From Anaeramoeba flamelloides (Eukaryota; Metamonada; Anaeramoebidae): DNA of 64,000 bases. Shown here in pieces: positions 8,998-20,107 of the stretch. The position numbers and the translations under genes are program-made. Within the stretch, counting starts at the first letter, position 1. Every line of letters begins with the position of its first letter. The notes below the pieces were generated by a model that was not told the DNA's origin, did no database searches, and was given only the letters and a program-made list of their open reading frames with translations. Location: positions 1 through 64,000 of the forward strand of contig JANTQA010000024.1 in NCBI GenBank assembly GCA_027625915.1, written 5' to 3'.

Positions 8998-11900
8998 CTA
9001 TAGAATGCATCTGAAAGATTTTTTTTCTCCACCGATATTATTGAGCAATTGGTTGACATATTTTATTGCGTTATTGATAAAAGGCAGCTTAGGATTTGAT
9101 TTATCTGTCTCATTTAACACAATGTCCAAATCCTTTAATATCTTTTCTTCATCATTTTTCATTATATTATTATATGCTGCCATCCTGAAAAGTTTATGAA
9201 AACTTAAACATTGATTATTTTTATCTAAATGCATGATTGAATATTGTTTACATAACCGAACCAACGCTCTATTCACTTCAAGATCAACATTTTCCAATCC
9301 TTTGATCCTCTTGTTGATCCAAGATTGTAACAACAATTTTGGGATTTTTCCTAAAGGCAAATATGCGCATAACTTGATAATTTCTAAACATACTCCTTCT
9401 GTGCTCTGGTTTTTCTTGCGGCTTTTTAATATTTGATATATTTTCGACCTTACACCTTTTAACTTCTTTGGTAATCCCATTTGATATGAACTTTTCAAAT
9501 TTCCAAATTCCGAGCTTATTCTTCCACTGTTTTCCAAATACCCCTTGTCTACCAATTGCCGAGTAATTTGTGCCTCATTTAATTTACGATTACCCTTGCA
9601 TAATTTTATAAAATCCTGATCTTCTATTATCCCTGCCTCTTCCTTTAATATCCTCTCCATTGATATTTTTCAAGTAATATTGACTTTCTTCTCAATATCG
9701 ATTTTCTTTCCAAGCATTTTGCTCTGCATTTTATATAATGCTAAATAATCCTTTATCCCTATCCCTGTCTCTTTTATATAAATGCACGCTTGCTCTAATA
9801 GGATTAATGGAAATCCTATTTGCTTTGCGAAATTTCTTACAGATTGTTTCTTGTCCTCTTTCTCTTCCTCGTATTCGTCCTCATCCTCATCCTCATCCTC
9901 ATCCTCATCCTCCTCTTCTTCTTTGTTTTTGAAAATATTTTTGATCATCTCCAATGCTTCTTCTTCTCGAAACTTTCCTATATCTATGACTTCATCAGTT
10001 ATCTTTCGCCATTCCTTGTTCATTGATGTTATCAAAATATGCCCTACCTCCTTTTGGGGGATGAACTTTTTTACCACATCTTGTTTTTTCGCATTATCAA
10101 ACACCAACATCCACCCTCTGTTCTTTATATCCACCAGCCATCTTTTTATCACTTGCATTTCTCTTCGTTGTTTCTTATCCTCTTCACTTATAGAGATTTC
10201 CCCTCTCCTTGCAAAGTCCAGAAAGCTGGTATAGATCGTTGAATCGCTCTCAGCATTTATCCACCATATTTTATTATACTTGTGGGCATTCCTAAATGCA
10301 TATTGTATGGCTAAATCTGATTTCCATGCCCTTCTTTCACTTTCTTGATCTACAATAATTACTCTCTCATAAGTTGCCTTTTCAAACTTCTCTTCTATTA
10401 ATGATAATTCGATTTCTGTAACTACAGAATTAGTAAGATTCTTCTTTCCAATATTGCTAATTTCCTTCAAACGCCCAATATTGGTTTTAAGATATTGGCA
10501 CATTCTCATTTTATAATGGTTTATCGATATATTCTTAACCTTTTTACCTTCTTTGTACAACAATGGAGGGAAATCTTGTAATAAATCTGCTAATTTATTT
10601 AATTCTTCATGCCTTTTCATGCCTGTTAATATTCTGAGAAAATTTATTGATTCTGATCTTTTCATTAATCCTACATCTACCATTTCGTATTTACTTTTTT
10701 TAAATGTCTCCCGTTCGTTTCGAGTGGTTATTAAGACATGCCCCCCCCGCTTCAGGGCTATACTGTTTCATAGCATGTCGTTCTTTGACTCCATCAAATA
10801 CTATCAGCCATTTCCCACTTCTCTCGAGTAGGCGTTTTGCTGTTGTAAACTGTTTCTCCACACTCTTTGTCCTTTCTACTCTTATTCCCAGTTCTTTGAT
10901 CATTCCCCGAAGATTCTTTTCCAATTTTTCTGCTGATATCCAGAACACTTGGTCATATTTCCCCTTTTCGGTACTCTTGATTACATATTTCTTTGCTAAC
11001 TCTGTTTTGCCCACTCGTCCTAATCTCGGGGAACTCGTTATTAATGCTATTTTGTTTTTGTTAAAGATTTTTTTGATTTTTTTCAGTTCTTTTTTTCTTC
11101 CATGAAAACCATTTTTTATGTTAGGAACATTGTAAAGGATTTTTCTTTCTAATTTCGTGGTCTCTTCGTTTACCTTTTTCCTTTTTCGATTTTTTATCCA
11201 TGCATTTTCCCGATCTTCTTTCCACTGGAAGACAGCTGTTTCATCTTCACTTTGGATGCACTTGAAGGAGATCTCTTTGAAGGACTCTTCTAATTTATCT
11301 GTCAAACGATCGATTTCGTTTTGTTTGAGGTCTTGTATTTTCCCGATTACATTCACAATTTCGCAATAATAGTTTTTTTCCTCTCTAACATCTTGGTATT
11401 TGACTCTTTCCAATAATTTTGTTGGGATCGATTCCGTTCTGTCGCCCTTGTACAAAATCGGAATTACCGTTTTCAGTTTTTCAAGATCGTTAACTCTATT
11501 ATTCATCAACTCTAATTGGACACCTATGGCAACTGTCTCGTCACGTTCCTTCGTTGACAATGAAATACCACCTTTTTTATATCTTTCATTCCTTTTTTTG
11601 ATCAAGGGGGTTGCTACCAACAAGACATAATCTTCCTCCCTTATTGATTCCCAATGATCAAATTCGCTATCCCCAACTTGAACATTTTTAAAATCCACTG
11701 CAATATCGATTCCTGCCCTTTCAAGGTCTTGAACTAATGTACCTTTTAACCACTTTCCCACGTCTTCTTCTCTTGCATATGCGATGTAACATGTCGGATC
11801 TTTCTCACTCTCTTGTGGTATCTTCTCCAACTGTTCTTCAAACTTGATCCTTCTCAGATCTCTTTTGACTGTCAATTCATGTAGCTTAGCGACAAGTATC

Positions 11901-12578
11901 TGCTTAAATTCATGGTTATCGCCGATTTTCCCTTTGATAACATCCATTCCTTTCAAGTATTCACCTTCCCACATGAGCATATCGATATATTTCAACTCTT
12001 CATTGTTGAGATCAAATGCTTTCCAATAACAATTCCTTGCCTTTTCTTGTCTTCCTCCCCGATCATGAATTTCTCCCAGTTTCCGATAATACTCCCCAGC
12101 CTTCTCCTTGTTAGCCAATCCTTCATATGACCTCGCCAATATATAATATTCATTTTCAGTTTTTTTTTTTTTGTTTGAATTCATATTTGTTGATTAATAA
12201 CTGATATCTTTTATGCTTTAATTTTGACTTGATCGGAAGAGTTAATTTTCCATCAAAATACTTTTTAAATTCTTGTTCAGAAACCGCCTTTTTTAATTGA
12301 ACCATAATTTTCTTTGATTCATTCAACAATGTTTCAACTTGTCTATTTTTTGTCTCTTCGAATAGATACTGATACGTCTCTATGACTTCACCTTGTATTT
12401 CTATTGCCCCTTCCAGATCCCCCTTTTCTTGTAGTATTCTCATCTCATCTTTCAGAGACTCTACTTCTTTTATTGTTTCTTCTATTTCTTCATCTGAAAT
12501 ACTGCTTGCTTCATATTTTTTATCCTCTGTGGAACTAATCTCATCTTCTTGTGATTCGTAACTTCTCCCTTTTTCTTC
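8998..12578 (-). pseudogene. TIR-like/tandem NB-ARC STAND protein, copy B (interrupted)
   Basis: Read on the minus strand: a TPR-like helical start (GDLEGAIEIQGEVI near 12410; YYILARSYEGLANKEKAGEY near 12150), a TIR-like domain (CYIAYAREEDVGKWLKG near 11790, DYVLLVATPLIKKR, VIPILYKGDRTESIP), a first NB-ARC (LGRVGKTELAKKYV near 11010, KWLIVFDGVK), then a second NB-ARC-like domain at about 10470-9900 whose P-loop is lost (SERRAWKSD where copy A has GIGGIGKTQ). An acidic Glu-Asp microsatellite lies at 9880-9915. Breaks: frame changes near 12443, in a 13-base T run at 12160-12172 and in a C8 run at 10741-10748, and an in-frame TGA at 9670-9672 where copy A has Trp. It stops where copy A enters its helical C-terminus. 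Two breaks sit in homopolymers, so assembly error is possible. Confidence 0.7.
10067..10266 (-). other. Gene-conversion tract in copy B, partner 14617-14816
   Basis: These 200 bases differ from 14617-14816 (constant offset 4550) by only 4 substitutions, all transitions. Flanking sequence of the two copies is clearly diverged on both sides. The tract encodes the stretch around NAESDSTIYTSFLDFARRG, up to the Walker-B-like GWMLxFDNAKK segment of the second NB-ARC. A sharply bounded island of high identity inside diverged paralogues is the usual mark of recent gene conversion. Confidence 0.7.
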
Positions 12579-15500
12579 TTACAGAGAATTGTTACTGTTT
12601 TTTTTCTCCACGGGTGGGAAATTATTCTGATATTTCCTAGATTTATTTACACACTGTGTCTCTTTATCATTCTCTTTCTGTATTTCTCTTTCTCTAACAT
12701 TTTCCCCCCTTCTAGTTGTTTTCTTCTCTTTCTTGTTTTCTCTTATAATTTCATCTGTCCTTTTTATTGCCTTATCTTCATCAATTCTCAACTTCTTCCT
12801 TTTTTCTAGAGCTTCTGTGAATGGATTCTCAAAATTTCTCTCCTCTTCGATCTCGATAATCATATCCACGTCTAACCCGTACCTTTGATTCATATCTTCA
12901 TATTCCAACATGATACCTCTCTTTGTATTTACCTCTTCTTTCTCTTTATATTCGAAACTCTTCAGCCCATTTTTTTCGACCCCTCTACTTTTGAATTCTC
13001 TTTTTAACTCTTTTGACCAAATTTCGCCCAACCTAAAATAGTTGTTTCTTAAATTTAACACTTTTGTATACAGGCTCTTTTTTAGAGCTTCTCTTTCCCT
13101 TTTGTCATATTTATATATTTTATTTTGAGTTTTTGTTATTTCTTCCTCGGGTATATTTCTCTGTATATTTTGATATACATAATTTAGAATCATTCTTAAC
13201 ACTTTTCTTGGAAATTTTTCTTCGATAAACTCTGCATCCAAGTTATACAAGATATTCAAAACCGTTACTGCTCCCTCTTTTGCAACGTCTTCCATCACCT
13301 CTTGATGTAAAATTATTCTCTTTTGGACCTTCATTTCAAGGAACTTCTCTAATGCACTATTTGCCCTTTCCTGATAACGTTCTCTCATCTCCACATTTTT
13401 CTTCGTTGTCATACAGTCTCGCATAATATGAAACATCGACACTTCTATGGGAAGCAGTGCCTTCTTGCCTCTTCGTTCCATATCTTTTATGTCCATTTCC
13501 ATTATTCTTTTCAAATCTTTAAACTGATCAAGTGCATCATCAGTTTTGCCCATCTTCCAATACGCCTTTATACATAACATTCTTGATAACCTGCCATTTA
13601 CATTCTGTAACAACTGTCCTACATGATAGAAGTATAAATTCCCGATATTAAATGTATTGGTATTATAACGGTAAAATTTATACAGCTCGGATAGTATCAC
13701 TACCAAGTTTTTCACGATCTCTTTCTGTTCCTCTTCACAAATCTTATCCCTACTCACCATTTGCACCAATCTATGCACATCCAATTTATGATTCTCAGAG
13801 TCCAGATCGATCATGGAATATTTATTCAATTTAGCAAGCGCATCGTGCAACACAATTCTCCCATCCCCGAGCCAATAGATCTTCTCGAGACTTCTCATAA
13901 GTAGATTAGTGGGTATTGCATTGGATGCTACATAAGCACACAGCCTCATCAAATACAATGAAATTCCTGGAATAATACACTTCTCATCTTCTCAAGTCTT
14001 CATCAATTTATAGATCTTACCTCTTTTTATTTTACATTTTTCAGGTAAATTTAACTCTTCATTCTTATTCCTCAAAATCTTGAATTTATCTTCTATTACT
14101 GCTATGTCTTTGGTTAACTCTTGGATATATCCTTGTTGTTTCAATTCTTCCCACAAATCCTCCACTTCAAAATTATCTTCATCTTCTTGTAAAGCCAATC
14201 GGGCAAAATCTTGTTTCTCAATTAATCCACTTTCTTCTCGATCGATCCGTTCCATTGTTATATCCCATGTTGTATGCACAACCTCTTCATAATCCTTGGG
14301 CGGTAATTCATACTTGGTCATAAGTTCCTTTCTCTTCTTCTTAAAGATGTCAATGTACTCCCGAAAGCTGATCTCTGTATTCACTATATACGAACAGGCC
14401 TGTGCTAACCCCAGTGGCAAATATTCAAGTTCCTTTGATAGTTCATTGGCTAAGTTTATGTCTTCTTCTTCTTTTTTGATCTTGGTCATTTTTATTATAT
14501 ATTCCAAGGCCTCTTCTGGCTTAAATATTCCCACTTCTATGACTTCATCGGTTACTGTCTCCCATTCCTTGTTCTTTGATGTTATCAATATATGGCCACC
14601 CTTTTGTGGGATATACTTTTTTACCACATCTTGTTTTTTCGCATTATCAAACGCCAACATCCACCCTCTGTTCTTTACATCCACCAGCCATCTTTTTATC
14701 ACTTGCATTTCTCTTCGTTGTTTCTTATCCTCTTCGCTTATAGAGATTTTCCCTCTCCTTGCAAAGTCCAGAAAGCTGGTATAGATCGTTGAATCGCTCT
14801 CAGCATTTATCCACCAAACTTTCTTATATTTGTGGGCATTCCGATAGGTATATTGTAATGCCATCTGTGTCTTCCCGATCCCACCTATCCCGGTTTCTGC
14901 TGCAAGACTCACTATTCCAAAAGGTGACTTTTCAAGTTTTTCTTCGATCAATGATAATTCAACTTCTCTTTCTGTAAAGTTTTTATTCCTCTTCGGAACA
15001 TTACTTTTATTTTTTTTAAGATGCTTTCCATTCTTTTCTAATTCATTTTCTTTATACTTTTGATAATTCTTGATTTTTAACTCTGGATTGCCCTTTATCT
15101 CCATCCCTGCCCGATATAGTGATTTTGGATAATCTCCCAAATACAGCGACAAGTGCTCCAATTCTTGAAGTGTTTTTTTCTCATCATTTCTCTTTACGTC
15201 CAATATCCCACTCAATAATTCAACTGACTCGGCTCTTTTTAATACATCAATTTTCACCGTTTGTTCTTTTATCACTTCAAATTCTCCAAGTCTATCTCTA
15301 GTTGTTATTAATATTTTTCCTCCTTGAATTCCAAGATATTCTTCAATATCTTGTTTGTGTTTCACTTCATCAAACACTATCAACCATCCTTTATTTTGAT
15401 TTAGCCATCTTTTGAAATTCTTTAATTGGTTTTTTTCTTTGTGTTTTTCTGATGGCATTCCCAAGTAATTTGCAAGTTGTTTCATTTGTTTCTTGACTTT

Positions 15501-16503
15501 TTTCTTCTTACTACAGTCTATCCAGAAAATTTGATTATATTTCCTTGACTTTATACTTTCTTTCACATATTTTATGGCAATCTCTGTTTTTCCGATTCTT
15601 CCCAAATTACTGCTGTTTTCTTTGATTCCGACTATGTTTTTTTTTCTCAGTATTTTTTTGATTTTTTCTAATTCAACAAACCTTCCGGCAAAATATTTAT
15701 TCTCATTTGGTATTTGATACAATTTTGGCATTTCTTGATTTGAATTTTTCTTAATTAGAAATGATTTCGGCTTTGCTTTTCTTTTTTTTTTCAATCTTTC
15801 GACAAATTTCTTTTCTTTGTCGCTTAACTTATTTAGTGCAATTCCTTTTTCATATAATTCAAATTCATTTTGTAAATTCGATATTTGTTCGTTATTTATC
15901 TTATGCATCACTCCTACAAGTTCTAAAAAATTATAATAATATTTGCTTTCTTCTCTCAGATCTAAAATCTTCCTACCTTCTAAGAGCTTCATTATTATTG
16001 ATTCTTTTCTCGATCCTTTTAAAATTATGGGTATTATTTTGACTCCTTTATTCTTTCTTCGTTGATTGGGGATCTTTGACTCTAAAAACTTCAACTCAAT
16101 TCCAATTCTTCGGTTTTCTCTTTTCCTTTTATATTTTTCATATTGTTTCTTTAACTTGGGTGTTTGCAGTATTATCACATAATCCCTATTATTCTGAATC
16201 TCAAATTCATAATCAATAAATTCTCTTTCAAATTTAAACTCTCGAAATTCGGCTTTGAAATCAATTCCTGTTCTCTTTAAATCTTGAAGAAATTTATCCT
16301 GCATCCATTTTTTCACGCCGTGTCTTCTCCTTTAATGAATAGATTACAAAACACTTGGGATGCATTCCAGCAGCTTCTTTCTTGATCCGATCAACTTGTT
16401 CTTCAAATTTGTTTCTTTTCAAAGTTTTTTTGAGTTTTTTCTCGATATTTTCTTTTTTAATTTGGTTTTGTTGGTTTTTTTTTTTTATTAGTTGTCGAAA
16501 AAA
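12579..16503 (-). pseudogene. TIR-like/tandem NB-ARC STAND protein, copy A (interrupted)
   Basis: Minus strand. Open reading begins after a stop at 16504-16506 without a visible Met. Order: TIR-like domain (CFVIYS near 16350; TGIDFKAEF; DYVIILQTPKLKKQ; GIELKFLESK; VKIIPIILKGSRKESI), first NB-ARC (LGRIGKTEIAIKYV near 15600, GWLIVFDEVK, GGKILITTRDR), second NB-ARC (GIGGIGKTQMALQY near 14890, GWMLAFDNAKK, GGHILITSKNKEW, LPLGLAQACSYI), then a helical, TPR-like, charged C-terminal region (13958-12579). NB-ARC ATPases act as switches in STAND immune receptors; TIR domains often cleave NAD+, and activity here is unproven. One frame change lies near 16317 and an in-frame TGA at 13992-13994. Reading in the same frame continues past the final TAA at 12579 into copy B, so the two may derive from one fused or tandem unit. 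Confidence 0.7.
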
Positions 16504-16506
16504 TTA

Positions 16507-18181
16507 ATTAATTTTTTTTTTTTTTTTTTTGTTTTTATTTTGGTAATAATTATTGGAAATTTCAATTTGTGTTCTAATTTTCATTATATTTTAGGATGTA
16601 AGAATATGTATTTAACCTTTTGATAAAAGTTGAAAAATCAAGAAATGAAGATCTGTGTTTGTGTTTTAAATAATTTTGTATTTTAAAATTAGATTTTTCA
16701 TATTATATAATTTTGTAATATTTTTTGGAATGTTTTAAAGTTGCTTAGAGTGTCTAGCTTTTTTTAGAAAACCTAACGGTAAATTTAAAAGAATTGTGTA
16801 AAATTTAAAATTTTACTTCATTCTTTTTGATTCTAGAAAAGCATCATTAGGTTTTGTTTTCATTTGAAAAATAAAAAGAAAATTTATTAAATTTTCTTTT
16901 CATTTCTTGAATTAAAAAAAACCTAGGCACTTTACATCACTCTAGGAAAATCTAACTGTAGTTTTTATTTGATCAAGAAATAAACTGAAAAAAATTCTGA
17001 AGCTTTCTTTTTATTTCTCAAATTTAAAAAAAAACCGAACAACTTGTCCTTAATTTATAATTTTAAGTAGTTGTGTGAATTTAAATTTAATTTAGATTAA
17101 ATTTTTAATAATTGATGTGAGTTTTTTTTTTCAATATTTTTAGTTCTTTTTTTTTTGTAATAATCGAATTTTGACGATTTGATTAATTTATGATATTTTG
17201 AGTTTCTGAATTTTTTGAATATATGCCAATTTTCTGGTATTAATTAAAATTTTTAATTGGAATTACTTTCATTTTATATGCTAAAATTGGTATTATTTTT
17301 TGAATTTTAAACATTTTAGTAACATGCAAGTTTAATATTGTGTCTAGTTAATGGTATTCTTTTTAAATTTTAAAAACCAAATACTGATAAGTTTTCTCAG
17401 CAGTTTCTGTTTTTGTTGAGAAAATCATCTCGTTTCTGAATAAAAAACAGAAATTCCTGCAAATTTAACAGCTCTCATATGATCTTTGATATCTCCCTTT
17501 ACAATAATCATACTATATAATTGAAAAATAATGTAAAAAATTTTTTTAGTTCATTTTTTCGATTCATTTTATTAAAATTTTAGAATCAGCTTTGAAGAAA
17601 GAGGAAGAAGATATGTTTTTGGTCTAAGTAGTGATAGAAAGTTTGAAGAATTAATTGTTCTGTAAAAGTTCTTTGAAATGAAATGTTTTGAAAGAATAAT
17701 TAAATAAATTAAAAAAAAAAAACACAATTAAAAATTTTTTATATATGCCATTATTTACACGATTGATACCTTATGAAAAAATTTCTTTTCCTTTGGTTGT
17801 TCAAATATTGTCATTTTAAACTGTAAAGACAAGAGTTTATCATGTTAAAGAATCAATTTAAGTGTATAACTACAAGACTAAATATAAAAGAACTAAACAA
17901 TCAATTTTCTAAAAAGTTCATGGAATGTTTCATTTATCAATTCTTAACATATCCTTAAATCAACAACAAAATCTTTAGAATCACTCACCCAGTAATTGAA
18001 ATTTTTACCTTTAAACCCAAAATTGTGATCAACATTGATCCCAAGTACATCAATTGTACTTCAGGTATATTTTAAGGTAAAATACACTAAATTTAGACAA
18101 AATTCAATTTATTTAATCATTAAATTTTTTAAAAAAATAGAAGATTAATAGATTAAAAAAATGTTTTTAACTTGCCATTGT
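16507..18181. other. Intergenic spacer
   Basis: A+T-rich, with a T20-type run just upstream of copy A. Two loosely similar stretches containing AAAACCTA and CACTCTAGGAAAATCTAAC occur at 16750-17045. A weak hairpin lies around 17407-17460. No coding frame or RNA gene is seen. The STAND gene's promoter or first exon would be here if it is expressed. Confidence 0.35.
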
Positions 18182-19044
18182 GAAAAAAAATTGGGACATT
18201 AAAAAAAATCAGGACACTCTAAATTTTGTTTTCATTTTTTGAATTGCAAATATTAGGAAAAGGATTTTTTGAGAAGGATCATTTTATGAACAAATAGTTC
18301 AATTATAAAAAAAATATTAACTATTTCAAATTAGAATATATGAAGTTAGTTTCAAAACATAAAGTTCAACACTTTAGGATTGATGTGGAATTTCAAAATG
18401 ATAGAAAAGATCAAATTTTAATTGTGAACATACCAAAAATGGGATTTTATTTTAATCTTATTATCTCTCAAGTTCCATTTTTTTTTGATTAAATAATTAA
18501 TCCAAAATTATATATTGTTTTCAAATAAGAAACTGTTTTAACCTTTTAATTAAGTCTGGAGGTCTTCTAAATTTTCAATTTTTCGTTATTTTGAGCTTTT
18601 AATTGCAAAACATTACCAAAAAGCGACCTTTTATCAAAAAAACACTTTTTTTTCGAAAATACAGTGAGATAATTGTTCTAAATTTTGCATTTATAAAAAC
18701 ACTTGAACAATTTGAGTTGATTTTAAAAGGATAAATGATCCAAGTGGGTAAAATGTTTTTAAATATAATCTCAATTTTAAAATCCCATTTTTGGTAAAGT
18801 TTACAATTAAAATTGAAGATTTTGTAATTTTAACATTCCATATAAATCCTAAAGTGTTGAAAGTTATGTTTTGAAACTAAATTTGTATTTTCTAATTTGA
18901 AATAGTTAATATTTTTTTCATAATTGTACTATTTGTTCATAAAATGATCCTTCTCAAAAAATCCTTTTCCTAATATTTGCAATTCAAAAAATGAAAACAA
19001 AATTCAGAGTGTCCTGATTTTTTTTAATGTCCCAATTTTTTTTC
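18182..19044. repeat. Foldback element with ~268-bp inverted arms
   Basis: The left arm 18182-18450 and the right arm 18777-19044 are reverse complements at high identity, with a ~326-bp A+T-rich centre. Landmarks on the left arm are TTGGGACATT, TCAGGACACTC, GGAAAAGGATTTTTTGAGAA and CACTTTAGGATT; each has its complement on the right. There is no open frame inside. This looks like a non-autonomous element with long terminal inverted repeats; no target-site duplication was identified. Confidence 0.85.
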
Positions 19045-19650
19045 AAAATGGTTATTCTGATCTTTAAAAATAAGAAAAAGTTCCTCAAATTGTTATAAAA
19101 GGAAAAAATAGGTTTTCCATTTTCAAAACAAAATTGACAAAACTACAAACCCAACAAAAACAAATCAAACATTTAAAATTTAAAATGTTAAATAACATAT
19201 CTCTTCTCTCTTTCTCTCTCTCTCTCTATGATAAATTATTTTACTAATCAATTTGAAATCAAATTCTTTAAAATATTTTAATACAAAAAAAGAGCTTTAA
19301 TTGCCGAAAATGAAACTGTAAGGCAATTTAAAAAAGTATAAAATGAATCTCTCAATTTTTAGAGTTTTTTTAATAAAATTTGATTTTTAGAACTAACGAC
19401 TTGAAGTATCATCTCGTGCGCGAGGAAATCAAAAATTTCAATTAAAAATTTATCTGTTGGGTGAATCTTTATGGATTTAATGAAACAATAATTGTGACTG
19501 ATCGATTTTTGAAATTTTGAATTATTTAATTTTTTTGTAATCCATTTTGTGTTCAGGTACAGTTACTCCTTCATTAAATTCGTTATAACTCCTATTTAAT
19601 ATCAGTTGTTAATGGGAATTCGATTTTTTTTTTTTTTTTGTCACCTTGGA
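19045..19650. other. Intergenic spacer
   Basis: Contains a CT-rich microsatellite at about 19200-19228 (TCTCTCTC). No gene is recognised. It would include the 3' part of the B-box gene if more exons exist. Confidence 0.35.
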
Positions 19651-19849
19651 ATCAACAGAAATCTTTTTTGAGAAAAAAAAAGAATTGTTCTTGTGTTTTT
19701 GGGATTTTAAAAATGGAATTTTTTATCGAAAATGGGTTGTTTAGTGATAGGTTATTACATAACAAAAAAAGGAACAAAACCTTAAAAACATATCCACCCA
19801 TAAAAATAGAAAAAATGAAAAAGAAAAAGAAACGAAGAGATTTACTTGT

Positions 19850-20107
19850 ATTGTTTTCTACTCTAAGAAAATTGTGTGTATTTTTTGGTTGACAAGAAAT
19901 TTGAAGATCTTGGTGTTTACAATTGTCACAAATGCGAAACCCACAATTACAACAAAAAAACTCAGATTTCTTTTGTTTACATTCTTTGCAATACTCAATT
20001 TTGATAGCTGTTTTGTCCTTTGTATTTTTTTTTTTATTATCTTTGTTGACTTTCTTTTGTCGTTTTGTTTCACTTTTCTCCAAATCGAGTTTAACAAGGT
20101 GGTTCAT
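19850..20107 (-). CDS. B-box zinc-finger protein, first exon or fragment
   Basis: The minus-strand ATG at 20107 opens a Lys-rich start, then a B-box-type zinc finger: YCKECKQKKSEFFCCNCGFR followed by ICDNCKHQDLQ and NTHNFL. The spacing is CxxC, then CxxC, CxxC and His, as in TRIM-type B-boxes. Soon after RVENNT the sequence AAGTAAATC offers a GTAAAT donor near 19852. Beyond it the frame becomes Phe-rich low-complexity sequence, which I read as intron. No downstream exon was recognised, so this is either the 5' exon of a gene whose rest is lost or unrecognised, or a relic. B-boxes mediate protein contacts and often accompany RING and coiled-coil domains, neither of which is seen here. Confidence 0.5.

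Noticed and set aside
9782-10234. 150-codon plus-strand frame with a long Ser run
   Set aside because: It lies antisense to the STAND copy B, and its Ser run is the complement of the Glu-Asp microsatellite. The minus-strand frames have clear homology to copy A.
9670-13994. Alternative genetic code with TGA as Trp
   Set aside because: One TGA aligns with Trp, but the other in-frame TGA (13992) and the TAA (12579) do not. Intact genes show no internal TGA, so decay or error is simpler.
14296-14784. 162-codon plus-strand frame
   Set aside because: Antisense shadow of the second NB-ARC of copy A. Its similarity to the frame at 9782 reflects the paralogy of the coding strands.
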